A stretch of 64,000 bases of DNA from Candidatus Nitrosacidococcus tergens (GTDB taxonomy: Bacteria; Pseudomonadota; Gammaproteobacteria; Nitrosococcales; Nitrosococcaceae): contig NZ_LR778175.1 in assembly GCF_902810445.1 (NCBI RefSeq), positions 938,501-1,002,500 on the forward strand. The letters are read 5' to 3'. Below, piece by piece: positions 43,880-53,603 of the stretch. Both the position numbers and the translations under genes were made by a program. The notes under the pieces are model-generated. The model was not told the DNA's origin. It did no database searches and worked only from the letters and a program-made list of their open reading frames with translations. Within the stretch, counting starts at the first letter, position 1, and each line of letters opens with the position of its first letter.

Positions 43880-44971
43880 ATGAGTTCTTTTTTAAAGCTG
43901 TTTGAATTTGGGCAAAGTTGCTGGATGGATAATCTCACCCGAGGGATGATTCATAATGGAGATTTAAAACGCCGGGTAGAGGTTGAAGGGCTACGGGGAG
44001 TGACCTCAAATCCCTCTATTTTTGATAAAGCTATTACTGGAAGCAGCGATTACAACCCACAAATTAAAGTATTATGTGCAGAAAATAAAACGCCTGCTGA
44101 AGTTTGTGAAGCACTGATGGTAACTGATATTCGGGACGCTTGTGATGTACTTCGTCCTGTTTATGATAAATCAGATAAATTAGATGGTTATGTGAGTCTT
44201 GAGGTCTCTCCTCACCTAGCACATGATACGGAAAAATCATTAGTTGCTGCCAGACGCTTATGGAGAGAAGTAGATCGCCCTAATTTAATGATCAAAATTC
44301 CAGGAACAAAGGAAGGAATTTCTGCTATTGAAACTTTGCTTTATGAAGGCATTAATGTCAATGTCACTCTATTGTTTTCTGTAGATCGGTATGAAGAAAT
44401 TGCCTATGCTTATTTAAGAGCACTGGAAAGACGAGTAAAGGAAGGAAAATCTATTAAGGAAGTTGCATCAGTAGCTAGTTTCTTTGTTAGCCGAATTGAT
44501 GTACTGATAGATGAGCACTTAAACTGCAAAAATACCCCAGAGGCTAAAGCATTACAAGGTAAAATGGCTATTGCTAATGCTAAACTTGCCTATAAAGCTT
44601 TTAAGGAAATTATTAATAGCGATCGGTGGAAAGCGGTAGAGGCTAAAGGTGCTCAATTCCAGAGAGTACTCTGGGCAAGTACTAGTACTAAAAACCCAAG
44701 CTATTCTGACGTGATTTATGTGGATCCTCTCATTGGTCCTCATACAGTAAATACTATGCCTGAAAATACTATGGCAGCTTTTGCTGATCATGGAGTAGCA
44801 GCAAATACAGTAGAACAAGGCATGAATGAGGCAGAACAAACTGCTGCAGATATTGCAAAGCTAGGAATTAACTTTAAGGACGTCACTGATCAATTAGAAA
44901 GAGAAGGCGTACAAAAATTTATTGATGCCTATGAAGAGATATTAACTTCATTGAAAAAATGTGGTGTATAA
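43880..44971 (+). CDS. tal: Transaldolase (Tal, long type)
   Basis: A 363-residue enzyme exchanging dihydroxyacetone units between sedoheptulose-7-P and glyceraldehyde-3-P. Schiff-base Lys is in LMIKIPGTKEG near residue 135; other blocks are GVTSNPSIFDKAI, VSLEVSPHLAHDT, NVNVTLLFSVDRYEE, and RVLWASTSTKNPSYSDV. Length and motifs are those of the longer bacterial/cyanobacterial-type Tal. Three consecutive ATGs occur at 43874, 43877 and 43880; the AAGGAG site at 43867-43872 is spaced seven bases from the third and only one from the first, which decides the start. Followed by a strong terminator. Confidence 0.95.
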   Translation: MSSFLKLFEFGQSCWMDNLTRGMIHNGDLKRRVEVEGLRGVTSNPSIFDKAITGSSDYNPQIKVLCAENKTPAEVCEALMVTDIRDACDVLRPVYDKSDKLDGYVSLEVSPHLAHDTEKSLVAARRLWREVDRPNLMIKIPGTKEGISAIETLLYEGINVNVTLLFSVDRYEEIAYAYLRALERRVKEGKSIKEVASVASFFVSRIDVLIDEHLNCKNTPEAKALQGKMAIANAKLAYKAFKEIINSDRWKAVEAKGAQFQRVLWASTSTKNPSYSDVIYVDPLIGPHTVNTMPENTMAAFADHGVAANTVEQGMNEAEQTAADIAKLGINFKDVTDQLEREGVQKFIDAYEEILTSLKKCGV

Positions 44972-44998
44972 AATTCACTTAAAGGAATTAAAATATGG

Positions 44999-45025
44999 AA
45001 GCCAGGGAATATCCCTGGCTTTTTT
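44999..45025 (+). terminator. Rho-independent terminator of tal
   Basis: Perfect 10-bp stem AAGCCAGGGA (44999-45008) / TCCCTGGCTT (45012-45021), 3-nt loop, then TTTTC. Lies 28 bases after the tal stop and before the convergent UPF0114 gene. Confidence 0.92.
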
Positions 45026-45040
45026 CTTAAAATTTAACTT

Positions 45041-45616
45041 TTATGCTTGATGCTTGCTTGAAATTTTATCCATTAAAGCAAACATGAGTCCAGATACTAC
45101 AAGCATTCCATGAATACCCACCTTCCAGCTCAACTCAGTATTACTATAAGCTTTTACATCAATAAAAATTTTAAGTAATTCAATAGCAGAAATAGCCACA
45201 ATAGAGCCAATGAGTTTAATTTTCATGCCGGAAAAATCCACCTGCCCCATCCATTCAGGTCGATCAATATGAGTTTTCATATGTTGAATTTTAGAAACAA
45301 AACTTTCATAACCAATGAAAATAATAATCAGCAATAAATTAGCAATGAGGGAAATATCAATTAAACTAAGAATTCCCAAGATAATTTCATTCTCAGAAAA
45401 TGAAAAAATATGCCAAATCACATGAATGAGTTCTTGAGTAAATTTAACCAATAAGAGCATAATACCAATGACAAGCCCGACATAAAAAGGAGTGAGGAGC
45501 CAGCGACTGGCAAAGATCATGGTTTCTAGTAAGTTTTCTATATTTCTTATTCTATATTTTCCAAAATATTTACTTAGCGCTGTATTTTCAATTAATCTTT
45601 CTTTTATATTTTTCAC
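45041..45616 (-). CDS. YqhA/UPF0114 family membrane protein
   Basis: A 191-residue inner-membrane protein with four predicted helices. It matches UPF0114 (PF03350): MIFASRWLLTPFYVGLVIG, KFTQELIHVIWHIFSFSE, LSLIDISLIANLLLI, IFIGYESFVSKI, SIVAISAIELLKIFID. Start is GTG at 45616; an additional N-terminal stretch of about 27 residues precedes the part that aligns with E. coli YqhA. Function unknown. Converges on tal with a terminator between. Confidence 0.85.
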   Translation of the reverse strand: MKNIKERLIENTALSKYFGKYRIRNIENLLETMIFASRWLLTPFYVGLVIGIMLLLVKFTQELIHVIWHIFSFSENEIILGILSLIDISLIANLLLIIIFIGYESFVSKIQHMKTHIDRPEWMGQVDFSGMKIKLIGSIVAISAIELLKIFIDVKAYSNTELSWKVGIHGMLVVSGLMFALMDKISSKHQA

Positions 45617-45942
45617 ATCATACCTTTTAAGAATTTCATAAAAATCATTTATAAATCCTCTAATTTCAATAAAATACTACTTTTAACAATCCTACGTATA
45701 GATATTTTTCTAATCAGATATTACTGCGCTCTCTTAGTCTAAATTCTCTAGAGAATCTAAGATATTCCTCCTATCTAGTGTCAATTTAGAATCTGTTAAC
45801 CTTACTTTACTACCTTACAGGATAGATTTTAATTAATTATTAGTTATAATTAATTTTTATAAATATATAAAAATTTTATATATTTATTTCCTTAAATTAA
45901 ATAATTATTTTATTGATTTAATTATATAATCCTTTTAAATTT
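45617..45942. other. 326-bp AT-rich gap before the MBL-fold genes
   Basis: No gene found. A perfect 14-bp palindrome ATTCTCTAGAGAAT is at 45743-45756, enclosed by TCTTAG/CTAAGA arms (45732-45737 and 45757-45762), a possible regulator-binding site. Nearer the gene the sequence is almost only A/T. There is no clear ribosome-binding site before the hydrolase ATG. Confidence 0.5.
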
Positions 45943-46806
45943 ATGAGCACTAATATTCACGGCTTTTTTGACCCAAAAACTTCTACAATCTCCTATGTGG
46001 TTTATGGAGCAGATAAACAATGCGCTTTAATTGATCCAGTATTAGACTACGATCCTGCAGCAGGCAGAGTAAGTACGGAAATGGCAGATCAAATGATAGA
46101 GTGTATCCGTAGAAAAAATTTAACCGTCACATGGATTTTAGAAACCCATCCCCATGCTGATCATTTAAGCTCAGGGGGTTATATTAAAAAGAAGCTTGGT
46201 GGAAAAACAGGGATAGGCGCTTATGTTACTCAAATCCAACATCACTTTAAGCAGTTATATAATTTAGGCACTGATTTTAAAACGGATGGCTCTCAATTTG
46301 ATCATATGTTTACCGATGGAGAACTATTTCAAATCGGTAGTTTAAAAGCCATAGCAATTCATACCCCAGGGCATACCCTTGCTTGTATGACTTATTATTT
46401 AATAGAAGAAGGTATTGCTTTTGTAGGAGATACTTTACTCATGCCAGATTATGGCACAGCTCGTGCAGATTTTCCTGGAGGCGATGCTCACGCCATGTAC
46501 CATTCTATTCATAAAATTTATCAATTACCGGATGAAACTCGATTGTTTACTTGTCATGATTATCCTCCTGATGGTCGTGAGATTCGCTGGGAATCTACTG
46601 TAGCTGACCAAAAAGCCCGTAATCCTATTGCCAGACAAGGAATTAGTGAGACAGAATTTGTGACAAAAAGAAAAACAAAAGATGAAAGTCTGACAATGCC
46701 ACGATTAATTTTACCTGCATTGCAGGTGAATATTCGTGCAGGAGAACTCCCTTCTGCTGAAGAGAATAATATTAGCTATTTAAAAATTCCACTCAATCAA
46801 TTCTAG
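45943..46806 (+). CDS. MBL-fold metallo-hydrolase (persulfide dioxygenase/glyoxalase II-like), copy 1
   Basis: A 287-residue cytosolic enzyme. Metal site: HPHADH (His69, His71, Asp73, His74), His144 in HTPGHTLACMTYY and Asp163 in FVGDTLLMPDYGTARAD; a late TCHDYPP supplies a further His. The DYGTARAD...GGD block after the bridging Asp is typical of the ETHE1/persulfide-dioxygenase branch rather than classical glyoxalase II. Glutathione persulfide is a plausible substrate; gor and gshA are in this window but not adjacent. Its paralogue follows 306 bases downstream. Confidence 0.87.
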   Translation: MSTNIHGFFDPKTSTISYVVYGADKQCALIDPVLDYDPAAGRVSTEMADQMIECIRRKNLTVTWILETHPHADHLSSGGYIKKKLGGKTGIGAYVTQIQHHFKQLYNLGTDFKTDGSQFDHMFTDGELFQIGSLKAIAIHTPGHTLACMTYYLIEEGIAFVGDTLLMPDYGTARADFPGGDAHAMYHSIHKIYQLPDETRLFTCHDYPPDGREIRWESTVADQKARNPIARQGISETEFVTKRKTKDESLTMPRLILPALQVNIRAGELPSAEENNISYLKIPLNQF

Positions 46807-47112
46807 AAAATATTAAAGATAGCCTTTCATTACATACTAATTACTGAATAACTCAAGATGAAATAACGCTCCTAAGAAGGGGATTTATTTCATCTACCTT
46901 TTGGTTATGTCTACTCATCTTATTTAAGTTAAATAAAGCTCAATTTAGATAGTTTAATTATCTATTGTTAGATATTTTCTCTAGTTAAATATAAAGATAA
47001 AATCTAAGTACTTAACAGCTAAAAATTTTTTAATAAAAGAAAGTATAATTTAATCACTTAATATATTAAGATTAGATAGAGTTGATCTTATCTCAAGCTA
47101 TGTGATTTATTT
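46807..47112. other. 306-bp gap between the two MBL-fold genes
   Basis: No gene. It holds the terminator stem at 46856-46895 and otherwise A/T-rich sequence, suggesting copy 2 has its own promoter. A seven-codon frame beginning MSTH near 46907 resembles an MBL-gene start but is too short to matter. Confidence 0.6.
46856..46900 (+). terminator. Probable terminator of MBL copy 1
   Basis: Outer arms AGATGAAATAA (46856-46866) and TTATTTCATCT (46885-46895) are perfect 11-bp complements; an inner CTCCT/AGGGG pairing (one G-T pair) extends the hairpin. A short T-run (CTTTT) follows within a few bases. Confidence 0.65.
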
Positions 47113-47976
47113 ATGAGTGCTTATATCCAATCATTTATTGATCCAAAAACGAATACAATCTCCTATATCGTTTATGGAGAAAATAAACAGTGTGCAGTCA
47201 TTGATCCAGTACTTAATTATGATTTTGCCTTTGCAAGAACAAATACCGAGGCAGCAGACTCAATCATTGAATATATTCACCAAGAAAACTTAACTTTAAT
47301 ATGGATTTTAGAGACTCATCTCCATGGTGATCATCTTAGTGCGAGTAGCTATCTAAAAAAACAACTTGGCGGTAAAATAGGAATAAGTGCTTGTATTACA
47401 CAAATTCAAAAAGATTTAAGCCAAATCTATCATCTAGGTGTAGACTTTAAAACTGATGGCTCCCAGTTTGATCATCTTTTTACTGATGGAGAATTATTTC
47501 AAATTGGCAGTTTAAAAGTACAGACGATACACACTCCAGGGCATACCCCTGCTTGTCTCACTTATTATCTAATAGAAGAAGGCATTGCTTTTGTAGGGGA
47601 TACTTTACTCATGCCAGATTATGGCACAGGTCGTACGGATCTCTTTGGAGGAGATGTTCACGCCCTATATCGCTCTATTCAAAAGATTTACCAACTTCCT
47701 GATGAAACACGATTACTTGCCTGCCATGACTACCCGCCGAATAATCGTAAACTTTGTTGGGAATCTACTGTGGCGGACCAAAAAGCCTATAATCCTATTG
47801 CTAGACAAGGGATTAGTGAAGCAGAATTTGTAGAAAAAAGAAAAGCAAAAGAACAAAACTTACCTAACCCAAGCCAAATATTACCTGCACTACAAGTTAA
47901 TATCTCTGCCGGGGATCTTCCACTACCAGAAAATAACAATATTACTTATCTTAAAATTCCATTAAACCAATTCTAA
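47113..47976 (+). CDS. MBL-fold metallo-hydrolase, copy 2
   Basis: Paralogue of copy 1 with identical length (287 residues) and the same architecture. The metal site reads HLHGDH instead of HPHADH; HTPGHTPACLTYY, FVGDTLLMPDYGTGRTD and ACHDYPP are conserved, and the C-terminal VNISAGDLP...YLKIPLNQF matches copy 1 nearly throughout. The GTGRTD form is the classical ETHE1-like one (copy 1 has GTARAD). No terminator separates it from the FAD oxidoreductase gene 30 bases downstream, so the two are likely co-transcribed. Confidence 0.87.
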   Translation: MSAYIQSFIDPKTNTISYIVYGENKQCAVIDPVLNYDFAFARTNTEAADSIIEYIHQENLTLIWILETHLHGDHLSASSYLKKQLGGKIGISACITQIQKDLSQIYHLGVDFKTDGSQFDHLFTDGELFQIGSLKVQTIHTPGHTPACLTYYLIEEGIAFVGDTLLMPDYGTGRTDLFGGDVHALYRSIQKIYQLPDETRLLACHDYPPNNRKLCWESTVADQKAYNPIARQGISEAEFVEKRKAKEQNLPNPSQILPALQVNISAGDLPLPENNNITYLKIPLNQF

Positions 47977-48006
47977 TAGGGCATTAAAAGTACTAGAGGC
48001 AATCCT

Positions 48007-49347
48007 ATGGCACAAGCATTCACTTACCAACAACGTTTAGATCAGTTAAAACAGCGTATTAATAGCAGCCAAAAGAAAAAAAATATTCGTATTAAGAAAG
48101 GGACTACCTCTAATCTTTTTCGCTATCAAGGACAAAAACTTAAAAGAGCTACTAAAATTCCACTTAAAGAATTTAACCATGTACTCACGATTAATAAGGA
48201 AAACCTTACTCTTGAGGTAGAGGGGCTAACTACTTATGGACAAATTGTTGCAGAGCTTCTTCCTCAAGGATTTTTACCTACGATTACTCCAGAGTTAAAG
48301 CACATTACTGTGGGAGGAGCAATTGTAGGTATTGGTATTGAATCTAGTTCTTATCGTTATGGCTTTGTTCATGATGGTCTAATTGAAGCGGATGTATTAC
48401 TACCCAATGGCACGGTAATCACTTGTAATGCAAATAATGAATATTCAGATTTATTTTATGGATTACCTAATTCTTACGGCACCTTAGGCTATATTTTAAA
48501 AGCGAAAATTGAGCTTATCCCTGCTAAATCTTATGTAAAAATTAATCATACCCGTTTTACTTGGGTACGATCCTATCTATGGGCAATGAAAAAAGCAGTA
48601 AGACAAAAACGAGCTGATTTTATTGAAGGGCTTTTTTATAGCAAAAGCGAATTTTATCTTACTGAAGCTTATTTTGTGGATGAAGCGCCTCATCTAGATG
48701 ATATCTATCAAAATATTTACTATAAAGTCGCTCGAGAAAAATCAGAAATGTTTTTACCTACAGAGCAGTATATCTTTCGCTATGATCCTGATTGGTTTTG
48801 GAATATCCCAGAAGTTGGTATTTCTCAATTATTCAGGAAATATGCTCCTAAATCTTTAAGAAGCTCTGGATTTTATAATCGTTATAGCACATGGAAGAGG
48901 AAAATTTTGAGCTTCCTGCCCTCTGTTGGTAATACTAAAGAACAGTTAATTCAAGACTGGGAAGTACCTTGGGAAAGAGCAGCTACTTTAATTAAATTTG
49001 CTCTAAATTACGTTAACTTAAATGATAAACCTTGGGTAGCACTCCCAATTATTTCTTCTAAATATTCTACTCTCTACCCTATTCGTGCAAAAAAAACTTA
49101 CTTTAATTTAGGCAGTTATTGTCTTACAGAAAAACCAAGAGAAGATATAGACTATTACTATACTAAGATTATGGATAATGAATGTTTTCGTCTAAGTGGT
49201 AGGAAAATGCTCTATTCTTCAACTTTTATTGATAAAAGGCGTTTTGATCGTCTTTATAATGGTACTGCTTACCAAGCTCTAAAAGAGAAATATGATCCTA
49301 ATTCTTTAGCTCCTACTTTGTTTGAAAAAGCAGTTGAGAATAAGTAA
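48007..49347 (+). CDS. FAD-binding oxidoreductase (PCMH/DWARF1-like)
   Basis: A 446-residue flavoprotein with an N-terminal FAD-binding PCMH domain. Blocks: TLEVEGLTTYGQIVAELLPQG, PELKHITVGGAIVGIGIESSS (FAD-binding), YGFVHDGLIEADVLLPNG and YGTLGYILKAKIELIPA. The C-terminal part is not a standard oxidase domain and resembles Delta24-sterol-reductase (DWARF1)-like proteins, which are common in bacteria with unknown substrates. Ribosome-binding site AGAGG precedes the ATG. It follows MBL copy 2 by 30 bases and converges on a protease gene 16 bases away. Confidence 0.85.
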   Translation: MAQAFTYQQRLDQLKQRINSSQKKKNIRIKKGTTSNLFRYQGQKLKRATKIPLKEFNHVLTINKENLTLEVEGLTTYGQIVAELLPQGFLPTITPELKHITVGGAIVGIGIESSSYRYGFVHDGLIEADVLLPNGTVITCNANNEYSDLFYGLPNSYGTLGYILKAKIELIPAKSYVKINHTRFTWVRSYLWAMKKAVRQKRADFIEGLFYSKSEFYLTEAYFVDEAPHLDDIYQNIYYKVAREKSEMFLPTEQYIFRYDPDWFWNIPEVGISQLFRKYAPKSLRSSGFYNRYSTWKRKILSFLPSVGNTKEQLIQDWEVPWERAATLIKFALNYVNLNDKPWVALPIISSKYSTLYPIRAKKTYFNLGSYCLTEKPREDIDYYYTKIMDNECFRLSGRKMLYSSTFIDKRRFDRLYNGTAYQALKEKYDPNSLAPTLFEKAVENK

Positions 49348-49363
49348 AAAATTTACGTATAAT

Positions 49364-51433
49364 CTAAGCTACTGCAGCGACACACATAGTGATGCCTTCA
49401 CCGAGCCAGCCTTGAGCAATCATACTATTATACGCTTCAAGAGAGGTAACAAAGCGGTGGTTTGGGTTGTTGGTTGCTGCTTGGTTATTATAAAGCTGAT
49501 AAATAGGATCAGAGTTACTAGCACAAGCCCCATTGGTAGGAGATAATGCATAAAAGGCAATCCCCTCATAAGTCCATTGATCATCGGCAACAGCATTGGT
49601 AGGATTAAGTGATTGTAAATAATTACAATCCCCTGAGTTTACCGTATAGAAATAAGAATTTGCCCCTTGGTTGTAAAATTGACACACAGGTTGTGCCCCA
49701 TTAGTAGCTCCAGACCAAGCATAAAATAAATTCCCAGTCAGTTGCCAATTTGAACCAGCTTCTCCTCGATTGATTGCTGCCATTTGTGCTTTTGAAGTGG
49801 CTAAAAGATAATCATTTGAGCTGGAATTATAAAATTCATAAATGAGGGTATAGTTTTTAAAGGTAGTTGCTGCCTCAATGGCGTTTTGAGCATCGGCAAT
49901 ACCTAATCCGCATAGGTTTTGGTATTTCGCACATAGACTACCTTCAGGAAAGGCTTGACTAGTAACAGGCAGTAGAGAGTTTAGCTCTATGCCAGAGAGT
50001 GCTGGATTTATCCCCAACATCAAAGAAGCAATTCCCACGACATGAGGGACTGATTCACTGGTGCCTATTTGTTGATTATAGCCAAATCCTTCAGGGGTTG
50101 TAGTACCTGTGCTTGTCGTTGAGATAATACCATTACTATCACCTCCAGGAGCGGCAATAATACCACCTATATTAGGGTTAGCAAGGTTAAGGTTAGTATA
50201 AGAAGCTGCATCTCCAAAAAAATTGGTAGCTATCGTGGTAAGTACTCCATTACAATTGCCAGGAAATGCTTGGCTAATATCTTTTTGATCATTACCAGCG
50301 GCAACCACGATCTGTGCCCCTTGCCCTAGCACAAGGCTAATTGTTTCTTGATAGAGAGGTGGACAGGCTCCCTCTCCTGCTAAACTTAAGTTAATTACTT
50401 GGGCAGGATTGGGGTTAATTGGTACGTTAGGTACGGATAATCCAGCCGCCCATAGAATTCCATTGATAACATCACTTAGAGATCCTCCACATTTTCCAAG
50501 CGTACGTACAGGTAGGATTTTTGTATTCCAGTTTACTCCCGCCATCCCCATATCATTATTCCCTTCAGCAGCAATAATCCCAGTTACATGAGTACCATGC
50601 CAAGAACTCGGTTCTGCCGGCTCCTTGTCTCCACACTCATTTGCCGTCGTCCAATCTCCAGGATCGGATCCACCCGGTGCATAGGGGGTGACAAAAAAAT
50701 CATAACCAGGCAGTAGTCGATCAGCAAATTCTGGGTGTGCATTGACCCCAGTATCTACCACCGCTACAATTGTGCTAGCAGACCCTTGTGTGCTATCCCA
50801 AGCTCCAGTTGCATTAATTCCTCCGATATATCCTTGAGCTTGCCCTTTCATGCTCCACTGATAAGGGTCAAATAAAGGATCGTTAGGAACTAACTGCATT
50901 TTTATTCGGATATCTGGCTCAATTTGATCAATACTCGATAAGGTTTTTACTTTTTGAATTAGATCGGTGACTACTTCTCCAGATTTTGGTGCTTGAAAGC
51001 GAAAAATATGGGACTGGTTTCCCATGGAGCGATAAAAAGTAAGTTTTTCTCCTAGCGTAGATTCTAATTCATTCATAATTTCATCAGGGGGAGGCAAATT
51101 CTCTGCTGCTAGGTCTTGAATTTTTTGATCCTTAAAACGCACCACTAGACCATCTACTATAGCGCTGGGAGATAAGTTAGAATTGAGTTGGGGTGGATTT
51201 GATTTCTCTGATTGTGAATTTACAGATTGCTTGGTAATCGCACTAGATTCGGGTATGCTTAGATTTTCAATCTTACCATCTTTTGTGAGTAGGTGTTGCA
51301 TCATAGTCGTTATCTTTGAATCTAAAGGTAACTGAATACCCTGACCAGATTTTAGATCAGCATGAACAACCAAGCTGTTTAAACTCAATACTACACTGAT
51401 TAATAATCCTAACCACATAATATAAACACTCAT
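49364..51433 (-). CDS. Secreted S8 subtilisin-like protease with DUF5648 tail, copy 1
   Basis: A 689-residue exported protease. Signal peptide about 1-25 (cleavage VVHA-D), a pro-region (about 90-185) with VVRFKD and LPPPDEIM, then the S8 domain (about 195-520): Asp227 in VAVVDTGVNAHPEF, His279 in SSWHGTHVTGI, oxyanion Asn in VVAAGND near 381 and Ser459 in GTSESVPHVVG. The remaining 160 residues consist of repeats with YEFYNSSSNDYLLATS, QFYNQGANSYFYTV and WTYEGIAFYALSP, a DUF5648-type tail, possibly binding cell-surface material. Its paralogue is next on the same strand. Confidence 0.92.
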   Translation of the reverse strand: MSVYIMWLGLLISVVLSLNSLVVHADLKSGQGIQLPLDSKITTMMQHLLTKDGKIENLSIPESSAITKQSVNSQSEKSNPPQLNSNLSPSAIVDGLVVRFKDQKIQDLAAENLPPPDEIMNELESTLGEKLTFYRSMGNQSHIFRFQAPKSGEVVTDLIQKVKTLSSIDQIEPDIRIKMQLVPNDPLFDPYQWSMKGQAQGYIGGINATGAWDSTQGSASTIVAVVDTGVNAHPEFADRLLPGYDFFVTPYAPGGSDPGDWTTANECGDKEPAEPSSWHGTHVTGIIAAEGNNDMGMAGVNWNTKILPVRTLGKCGGSLSDVINGILWAAGLSVPNVPINPNPAQVINLSLAGEGACPPLYQETISLVLGQGAQIVVAAGNDQKDISQAFPGNCNGVLTTIATNFFGDAASYTNLNLANPNIGGIIAAPGGDSNGIISTTSTGTTTPEGFGYNQQIGTSESVPHVVGIASLMLGINPALSGIELNSLLPVTSQAFPEGSLCAKYQNLCGLGIADAQNAIEAATTFKNYTLIYEFYNSSSNDYLLATSKAQMAAINRGEAGSNWQLTGNLFYAWSGATNGAQPVCQFYNQGANSYFYTVNSGDCNYLQSLNPTNAVADDQWTYEGIAFYALSPTNGACASNSDPIYQLYNNQAATNNPNHRFVTSLEAYNSMIAQGWLGEGITMCVAAVA

Positions 51434-51554
51434 GTTCGCTTTATTAAGATAAGATAAACTTTATATAAATTATTAAGCACTGTTTTCAGTATAGAACCTT
51501 TAAATATTATATAGGTATGGTTTTTCTATTTAATTCTTTCAACTGAAGAAATAA

Positions 51555-53603
51555 TCATGAACTTATAATAGCGACACACATAGTGATGCCCTCACCGAGC
51601 CAACCTTGAGCAATCATACTATTATATTCTTCAAGAGAGGTAGCAAAGCGATGATTTACCCTACCCTGTATCAGATTATAAACCTGATAAATAGGATCAG
51701 AGCTATTAGGACAAGTGCCATTAACAGGAGAGAGGGCATAAAAAGAAATTCCTTCATAAGTCCATAGATCATTGGCAACAGCATTGGTAGGATTAAGCGA
51801 TTGTAAATAATTACAATCCCCTGAGTTTACCGTATAAAAATAGGAATTTGCCCCTTGATTATAAAATTGACACACAGATTGTGCCCCATTAGTAGCTCCA
51901 GACCAAGCATAAAATAAATTCCCAGTCAGTTGCCAATTTGGACCGGCTTCTCCTCGATTGATTGCTGCCATCTGTGCTTTTGAAGTAGCTAAAAGATAAT
52001 CATGAGAACTTGAGTTATAAAACTCGTAAATAAGTGTGTACTTTTTAAAAGTAGTTGCCGCTTGAACCGCATTTTCTGCATCAGCAATACCTAATCCGCA
52101 CAAATTATTATACTGAGCACATAGAGTGCCTTCAGGGAAATCTCGACTTGTTGCAGGTAGCAGGGAATTTAATTCAATTCCAGAGAGCTCTGGGTTAATA
52201 GCTAACATTAAAGAGGCAATTCCAACGACATGAGGCACCGATTCACTGGTGCCTATTTGTAAGCTATAGCTAAACCCTTCAGGTACTGTAGTACCTATAC
52301 TAATGGTGGAGATGATTCCTAGGCTGCGACTTCCATCTCCTCCAGGGGCAGCAATAATACCCATAGTATTGGGGTTGATTACATTAAGATTAGTATAAGA
52401 AGTGGCATCCCCATTAAAATTAGTGGCAATGGTAGTCAGTACTCCATCACAATTTCCGGGAAAATACTGACTGATATCCCCCTGCTTATTTCCTGCCGCA
52501 ACTACAATTAAGATCCCTTGATCTAATACACGATTGATTACCTCTTGATAAAGAGGTGGGCAAACTCCTTCCCCCGATAAGCTTAAATTCATAATTTGTG
52601 CAGGGTACGGATTTATGGGTACTCCGGGAACAGGTAGACCTGCAGCCCATAAAGTACCATTTATCATATCACTTAAAGAACTTCCACATTTTCCAAGGGT
52701 ACGGACAGGTAAAATTTTTGTATTCCAGTTTACTCCCGCCATCCCTATATCGTTATTACCTTGAGCTGCAATAATCCCAGTTACATGCGTCCCATGCCAA
52801 GAGCTCTCTTCAGCAGGCTCGTTGTCATCACATTCATTTTGTGCTGTCCAATCTCCAGGATCTGATCCTCCAGGGGCATAAGGAGTTACAAAAAAGTCAT
52901 AGCCAGGTAGTAACCGATCGGCAAATTCCGGATGGGGATTAACGCCAGTATCTACTACTGCGATAATCGTACTAGAATCTCCTTGAGTCGTATCCCAAGC
53001 ACCAGTAGCGTTAATCCCGCCAATATATCCTTGGCCTTGTCCTTTCATACTCCATTGATAGGGATCAAATAAAGGATCATTGGGAATGGATTGCATTTTT
53101 ACTCGGATATCTGCTTCAATTTGATCAATACTAGGTAGCATTCTGGCTTGTTCAATCAGCTCTGTTAGCTCTTTTCCAGACTTAGGAGCTTGAAAGCGAA
53201 ATATATGGGTTTTATTACCCATTGATTGAGAAAAAATTAGTTTTTCTCCAAAAATAGATTCTAATTCATTCATAATTTCATCAGAGGGAGGCAAATTCTC
53301 TGCTGCTAGGTCTTGAATTTTTTGATCTTTAAAGCGAACAGCGATGCCGTTTACTATGGCTGTAGGAGATAAGCTAGGGTTTAATAATTGAGGATTATTT
53401 GATGGTTCTGAGCGTAAAGTAACAGATTGTTTTGTCATTAACGAAGCGCTCGGTATATTTGAATTCTGAATGTAACCCTCTTTTATCAGCAAATTCTGAA
53501 TCAGGGGTGCTATTTGGGAATTCAAATTAGCACCATAGCTAGTATTATTAATACTAATTAAAACTACAGAAATTATTATTTTTAACCACATATGAGCACT
53601 CAC
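51555..53603 (-). CDS. Secreted S8 subtilisin-like protease with DUF5648 tail, copy 2
   Basis: Paralogue of the protease at 49364, about 680 residues. Triad in VAVVDTGVNPHPEF, SSWHGTHVTGI and GTSESVPHVVG; the pro-region (ENLPPSDEIM) and the DUF5648 tail are nearly the same as in copy 1, with stretches of almost identical DNA (for example 49741-49800 against 51921-51980). The start is uncertain: GTG at 53603 corresponds to the copy 1 ATG and lies after an AGAGGA site, while ATG at 53591 is also possible; a longer frame beginning at 53657 has no counterpart. Lies 121 bases upstream of copy 1. Confidence 0.88.
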   Translation of the reverse strand: MSAHMWLKIIISVVLISINNTSYGANLNSQIAPLIQNLLIKEGYIQNSNIPSASLMTKQSVTLRSEPSNNPQLLNPSLSPTAIVNGIAVRFKDQKIQDLAAENLPPSDEIMNELESIFGEKLIFSQSMGNKTHIFRFQAPKSGKELTELIEQARMLPSIDQIEADIRVKMQSIPNDPLFDPYQWSMKGQGQGYIGGINATGAWDTTQGDSSTIIAVVDTGVNPHPEFADRLLPGYDFFVTPYAPGGSDPGDWTAQNECDDNEPAEESSWHGTHVTGIIAAQGNNDIGMAGVNWNTKILPVRTLGKCGSSLSDMINGTLWAAGLPVPGVPINPYPAQIMNLSLSGEGVCPPLYQEVINRVLDQGILIVVAAGNKQGDISQYFPGNCDGVLTTIATNFNGDATSYTNLNVINPNTMGIIAAPGGDGSRSLGIISTISIGTTVPEGFSYSLQIGTSESVPHVVGIASLMLAINPELSGIELNSLLPATSRDFPEGTLCAQYNNLCGLGIADAENAVQAATTFKKYTLIYEFYNSSSHDYLLATSKAQMAAINRGEAGPNWQLTGNLFYAWSGATNGAQSVCQFYNQGANSYFYTVNSGDCNYLQSLNPTNAVANDLWTYEGISFYALSPVNGTCPNSSDPIYQVYNLIQGRVNHRFATSLEEYNSMIAQGWLGEGITMCVAIISS

